DNA from: Oxalobacteraceae bacterium UBA4003
GTDB taxonomy: Bacteria; Pseudomonadota; Gammaproteobacteria; Burkholderiales; Burkholderiaceae_D
Assembly (NCBI GenBank): GCA_002384815.1
Contig: DGBN01000059.1
Coordinates: 41,049 to 105,048, forward strand
Direction: 5' to 3'
Length of the DNA stretch: 64,000 nt
Under the pieces are notes generated by a model. It did no database searches. It was not told the DNA's origin and was given only the letters and a program-made list of their open reading frames with translations. Positions 61,161 to 64,000 of this stretch are shown piece after piece. A program made the position numbers and the translations under genes. Position 1 is the stretch's first letter, and each line of letters opens with the position of its first letter.

Positions 61161-62822
61161 CTATGCAGCCAAAGCGATGTCGCGATTGACTGCACTCAAT
61201 ACGGCACGCAGCGAAGCGGTCACGATGTTGCCGTCTATACCGACGCCAAAGCGTGTGCTTCCATTATTCACGCGCAGTTCAACATAGCTGGCGGCATTGG
61301 CACTGGCGCCAGCGCCGATTGCATGTTCGTGAAAATCCATCAGTCTGATATCCATACCCAATGCATTGATGAAGGCATCGATGGGCCCGTTGCCCGTGCC
61401 TTGCAAGGTGACCGGCTTGCCGTCCTTCTCCAGTTCGACCCGGATGCGTGTTTCGGCGTTGCCTTGCGAGTCATCGATATGGTGACTGCGATATTGGTAA
61501 GGCGTCACTGCATTCAGATACTCATTGTTGAAAATCGTGTGAATATCGTTGGCCGCCACTTCGCCGCCGGTCTTGTCGGTGATGTGTTGTACGGCACGGC
61601 TGAATTCGATCTGCAGGCGACGCGGTAATACCAGACCGTATTCCTGTTCCAGCAAATAGGTCATGCCGCCTTTGCCTGACTGGCTGTTGACGCGAATGAC
61701 GGCATCGTAGCTGCGTCCCAGATCGGCCGGATCGACCGGCATGTACGGCACTTCCCAGATCGTATCGGACTGCTGTTTTGCAAAGCCTTTCTTGATCGCA
61801 TCCTGATGTGAGCCGGAGAAAGCCGTGTAGACCAGATCGCCAACATACGGGTGACGCGGATGCACAGGAATCTGGTTGCATTCCTCTACGCATTGGCGCA
61901 CTGCATCGATATCCGAAAAATCCAGTTCGGGACTGATCCCTTGTGAATACAGATTGAGTGCCAGTGTGACCAGATCGACGTTGCCGGTACGTTCGCCATT
62001 GCCGAACAGACAGCCCTCAATACGGTCGGCGCCCGCCATGACGGCCAGTTCTGCTGCCGCAACTGCGCAGCCTCTATCGTTGTGCGGATGCACGCTGAGG
62101 ATGATGGAATCGCGCCGCGCCAGATTGCGATGCATCCATTCGACTTGATCCGCGTACACGTTGGGTGTACTGGCTTCAACCGTGCCGGGCAAATTGATGA
62201 TCATCTTGCGTTCGAGCGTCGGCTGCCATGCTTCGGATACGGCGTCGCAGACTTCTTTCGCGAATTCGAGTTCGGTCATGCTGAAGGTTTCCGGTGAATA
62301 CTGGAATATCCATTCCGTTTCCGGATGCGCATCGGTCAGTTCGCGTATGAGTTTGGTGCCGGCGACGGCCAGTTCCTTGACTTCTTCTTTCGACATATTG
62401 AACACGATGCGGCGGAAGGCTGGTGCCGTGGCGTTATACATGTGGACGATGGCGCGGCGCGAGCCGATGACGGAATCGACGGTGCGACGTATCAGATCTT
62501 CACGCGCTTGTGTCAGCACTTCGATTGTGACGTCGTCGGGAATGCGGTTTTCATCGATCAGTCTGCGCACGAAATCGAAATCGGTTTGCGATGCGGAAGG
62601 GAAGGCGACTTCGATTTCCTTCAGGCCGATTTTCAGCAGCATGTCGAAGAAACGGAATTTCTTCTCGTGGTTCATCGGTTCGATCAGCGCTTGATTGCCG
62701 TCGCGCAGATCGGTGCTCATCCAGGTTGGCGCTTTGCTGATGACTTGATTCGGCCAGCTGCGGTCGGTGAGACGCACGGGAGGGAAGGCGCGGTATTTTT
62801 GTTCAGGGTTGGACAACATCAT
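61161..62822 (-). CDS. leuA: 2-Isopropylmalate synthase (type 2)
   Basis: First committed enzyme of leucine synthesis: acetyl-CoA plus 2-oxoisovalerate. At 553 residues with MMLSNPEQKYRAF start it is the longer type found in actinobacteria and many betaproteobacteria. The metal/substrate motif DLRDGNQAL (38-46), the HPHNDRGC segment with metal histidines, and a C-terminal leucine-feedback domain (about 430-550) are present. ATG 62822 follows AAGGA by nine bases. The frame runs 38 codons further up but overlaps the leader; those codons are not likely coding. Expression is probably leucine-controlled through the leader at 62823-63157. Confidence 0.95.
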   Translation of the reverse strand: MMLSNPEQKYRAFPPVRLTDRSWPNQVISKAPTWMSTDLRDGNQALIEPMNHEKKFRFFDMLLKIGLKEIEVAFPSASQTDFDFVRRLIDENRIPDDVTIEVLTQAREDLIRRTVDSVIGSRRAIVHMYNATAPAFRRIVFNMSKEEVKELAVAGTKLIRELTDAHPETEWIFQYSPETFSMTELEFAKEVCDAVSEAWQPTLERKMIINLPGTVEASTPNVYADQVEWMHRNLARRDSIILSVHPHNDRGCAVAAAELAVMAGADRIEGCLFGNGERTGNVDLVTLALNLYSQGISPELDFSDIDAVRQCVEECNQIPVHPRHPYVGDLVYTAFSGSHQDAIKKGFAKQQSDTIWEVPYMPVDPADLGRSYDAVIRVNSQSGKGGMTYLLEQEYGLVLPRRLQIEFSRAVQHITDKTGGEVAANDIHTIFNNEYLNAVTPYQYRSHHIDDSQGNAETRIRVELEKDGKPVTLQGTGNGPIDAFINALGMDIRLMDFHEHAIGAGASANAASYVELRVNNGSTRFGVGIDGNIVTASLRAVLSAVNRDIALAA

Positions 62823-62869
62823 GATGGTTTTTCCTTGCTTGCTGAATAGGGGGATTCGGTGTGGCGGAA

Positions 62870-62907
62870 GGCTACCTGACTTGCCACGTACGCTAGGCCA
62901 GGTAACC
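62870..62907 (-). promoter_or_regulatory. Hairpin between second leader peptide and leuA
   Basis: On the minus strand GGTTACCTG (62907-62899), overlapping the last codons of leader peptide 2, pairs with CAGGTAGCC (62878-62870) with one wobble. A ribosome stalled on the four Leu codons (62925-62914) would cover its first arm. A competing stem GTGGC (62887-62883)/GCCAC (62865-62861) is possible. No U-run follows either. Confidence 0.5.
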
Positions 62908-62997
62908 GATCGGTAGCAGTAGCAGTGCGCGAGCATGGACCATCGCGGCGGACAATACGCCAGCGTTCAATGTTGCAGGAATGGCCTTGATATGCAT
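62893..62997 (-). CDS. Leucine leader peptide 2 upstream of leuA
   Basis: 34-codon frame, ATG 62997 to TAG 62893, too short for ordinary gene finding. It ends ARALLLLPIGYLA: four consecutive leucine codons (CTG CTA CTG CTA, 62925-62914) just ahead of a hairpin. This is the classic layout of an attenuation peptide for a leucine biosynthesis gene, and leuA starts 71 bases beyond the stop. No clear ribosome site precedes the ATG. Translation is inferred from codon content and position. Confidence 0.65.
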   Translation of the reverse strand: MHIKAIPATLNAGVLSAAMVHARALLLLPIGYLA

Positions 62998-63027
62998 TTT
63001 TTGGGTGAAATCTTGATTTGAATAATG

Positions 63028-63051
63028 TGCCGGTAGACAGGGAACCGGCAG
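63028..63051 (-). promoter_or_regulatory. Hairpin between the two leader peptides
   Basis: TGCCGGT (63050-63044), nine-base loop, ACCGGCA (63034-63028) on the minus strand: seven perfect pairs, no U-run after. The 14-base block around the first arm (63038-63051) is repeated with one change at 63107-63120 inside leader peptide 1, so the second arm can pair with either copy. Confidence 0.6.
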
Positions 63052-63070
63052 GAACAACGGTGCGCGACGA

Positions 63071-63157
63071 TCAGTTTAGTCGTAGCGATAGCAGTAGCGC
63101 TGTTAGCAGGGAGCCGGCAGCGTACGAAATGCGGGAATGGAATGGTGTAGCGAACAT
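63071..63157 (-). CDS. Leucine leader peptide 1 upstream of leuA
   Basis: 28-codon frame, ATG 63157 to TGA 63071. The last 12 residues, LLTALLLSLRLN, contain seven leucines, five encoded by CTA, which is rare in this window. A consensus-like promoter (63164-63193) predicts transcription to start on the A of this ATG, so the peptide would be read from a leaderless mRNA. Its Leu codons begin right at the first copy of a 14-base repeat that can compete in hairpin formation downstream. Confidence 0.65.
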   Translation of the reverse strand: MFATPFHSRISYAAGSLLTALLLSLRLN

Positions 63158-63163
63158 GCAGCT

Positions 63164-63193
63164 ACTTTAGGCGATGGCGGCGGCGCTTGTCAA
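63164..63193 (-). promoter_or_regulatory. leuA promoter
   Basis: On the minus strand TTGACA (63193-63188, perfect -35), 18 bases, TAAAGT (63169-63164). Six bases further is A63157, the first base of leader peptide 1. It is the best promoter match in the leuA-ribB gap. Confidence 0.7.
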
Positions 63194-63500
63194 GTTTCGG
63201 GCAATGGCCAGTGCAATTGTCCGGACTGCAGCGTCAAATATTGAAGCATTTGTTCTGCTTGCGGTGCCTTTGGTTTGTATTTTAGTTTGTATACCAGCGG
63301 TGTTGATTCTTTGGCATCTGTGGGCGCGCTATTGAGTGCATATCAGGTTCTACATACAAATAGCGCTCCAAAATTGGTGTCAACTGCGGGAGCTATGCGA
63401 TATATCCGCAGAAGTGGCTAATAAGTGAGTGATTCTTGCGTAATGCTGGGCTGAAGGGCGCGCAAATCCTTTAAAATAGCGGCCTACTCCGGGATTACTC
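63194..63500. other. Intergenic region upstream of ribB
   Basis: 307 bases between the leuA promoter and ribB. No frame of note. TAAAAT at 63471-63476 is a likely ribB -10 box, without a clear -35. I looked for the conserved boxes of an FMN riboswitch, common before ribB, and do not see them. Confidence 0.5.
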
Positions 63501-64000
63501 ATGTCTATTTCAACTACCCAAGAAATCGTTGCAGAATTGCGTGCCGGCCGTATGGTCATACTGGTCGACGAAGAAGATCGTGAAAACGAAGGCGATCTGG
63601 TGCTGGCGGCCGAGTTTGTGACGCCGGAAGCCATCAATTTCATGGCCAAGTTCGGCCGCGGTCTGGTTTGTCTGACATTGACCGAGGAGCGTTGCGATCA
63701 GCTTGCGCTGACGATGATGACATCGCGTAACGGCACCTCGTACGGCACCAATTTCACTGTGTCGATAGAAGCGGCCGAAGGCGTGACGACCGGAATTTCT
63801 GCCGCCGACCGCGCCAAGACCATACAAGTCGCCGTGGCCAGGAATGCCAGACCGTCCGACATCGTGCAGCCGGGGCATATTTTCCCCTTGAAGGCACAAA
63901 AGGGCGGCGTACTGATGCGCGCCGGTCATACCGAAGCAGGTTGTGATTTTGCCGAGCTGGCCGGCTTGATGCCGGCCGCCGTGATCTGCGAAATCATGAA
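63501..64000 (+). CDS. ribB: 3,4-Dihydroxy-2-butanone-4-phosphate synthase (partial)
   Basis: The first 166 codons of RibB, or of a RibBA fusion with a GTP cyclohydrolase-like domain; the window ends before this can be told. It converts ribulose 5-phosphate to the four-carbon riboflavin precursor. The active-site block DEEDRENEGDL (23-33), SRNGTSYGTNFTVSIEA near 76-92 and RAGHTEAGCDFAELAG near 141-156 are intact. ATG 63501 gives MSISTTQEIVAELRAGRMV, the usual start. No ribosome site is evident (GGGATTACTC precedes). Confidence 0.95.
   Translation, partial: MSISTTQEIVAELRAGRMVILVDEEDRENEGDLVLAAEFVTPEAINFMAKFGRGLVCLTLTEERCDQLALTMMTSRNGTSYGTNFTVSIEAAEGVTTGISAADRAKTIQVAVARNARPSDIVQPGHIFPLKAQKGGVLMRAGHTEAGCDFAELAGLMPAAVICEIM

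Noticed and set aside
62823..62936. In-frame N-terminal extension of leuA
   Set aside because: These 38 codons overlap the leader peptide 2 region in another frame, lack a start signal and do not resemble LeuA; ATG 62822 has a ribosome site.
63194..63500. Possible FMN riboswitch before ribB
   Set aside because: I searched for the conserved AGGGC/GGTGAAATTCC-type boxes and did not find them; the gap is also short of the needed five-stem structure.

Overview
This 64 kb window is ordinary chromosome of a betaproteobacterium, most likely Oxalobacteraceae near Herminiimonas/Janthinobacterium. The evidence is family- and order-level: arginine-32 EF-P next to its rhamnosyltransferase EarP, a DUF3460 gene beside scpA, a hemC-hemD-hemX-hemY run next to an AlgZ/AlgR-type sensor pair, nadE beside a PII gene, and short -10 boxes of TAAAAT/TATAAT type. 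I see no phage, insertion sequence, rRNA operon or CRISPR array. Nearly every base is accounted for by housekeeping genes, so the novelty lies in leaders, small ORFs and gene arrangement.

Layout. 1-6028: a tightly overlapped cobalamin uptake and late-synthesis operon (btuC end, btuD, a 59-codon unknown ORF, cobU, cobD/cbiB, cobC, btuF, cobQ), running on into an orphan ParA ATPase and a DinB-fold protein (6215-7344). 7473-10636: PilZ protein, panC, scpA, DUF3460, a lipoprotein. 10655-14143: SulP permease, and a short-chain dehydrogenase divergent from its presumed TetR repressor. 14246-20426: metG, gltX, tRNA-Ala(GGC), tRNA-Glu(TTC), earP, efp. 20510-27200: M48 protease with DUF898 membrane protein, bactofilin, esterase, mogA, yjgA/darP, pmbA. 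27376-32628: a TakP-like TRAP transporter split over two converging units, then argH. 32708-41792: AlgZ/AlgR-like pair, ppc, hemC-D-X-Y. 41950-49000: ppa, a Hanks-type kinase, FemAB-like protein, nadE-glnB, Smr protein, trxB. 49125-55282: ftsK, lolA, rarA, a small membrane protein, serS. 55303-61086: an EAL-CBS-GGDEF protein, tRNA-Ser(CGA), two small unknown proteins, an MgtC/DUF4010 membrane protein, a candidate small RNA, and a Crp/Fnr-family regulator. 61161-64000: leuA with a long leader, and the start of ribB.

The most interesting element is the region upstream of leuA (62823-63193, minus strand). It contains two consecutive short ORFs, both with runs of leucine codons (7 Leu in the last 12 residues of the first, four in a row in the second, mostly rare CTA and CTG). 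The only good promoter places +1 on the A of the first ATG, so the first leader peptide appears to be leaderless. A 14-base repeat and alternative hairpins lie between and after them, but there is no U-tract terminator. This looks like a two-stage leucine-sensing leader. Other items worth checking are a candidate ~65 nt RNA with a CU-rich head ahead of the Crp/Fnr gene, and a terminator-like hairpin in the gltX leader only eight bases before a start codon that has no ribosome binding site.
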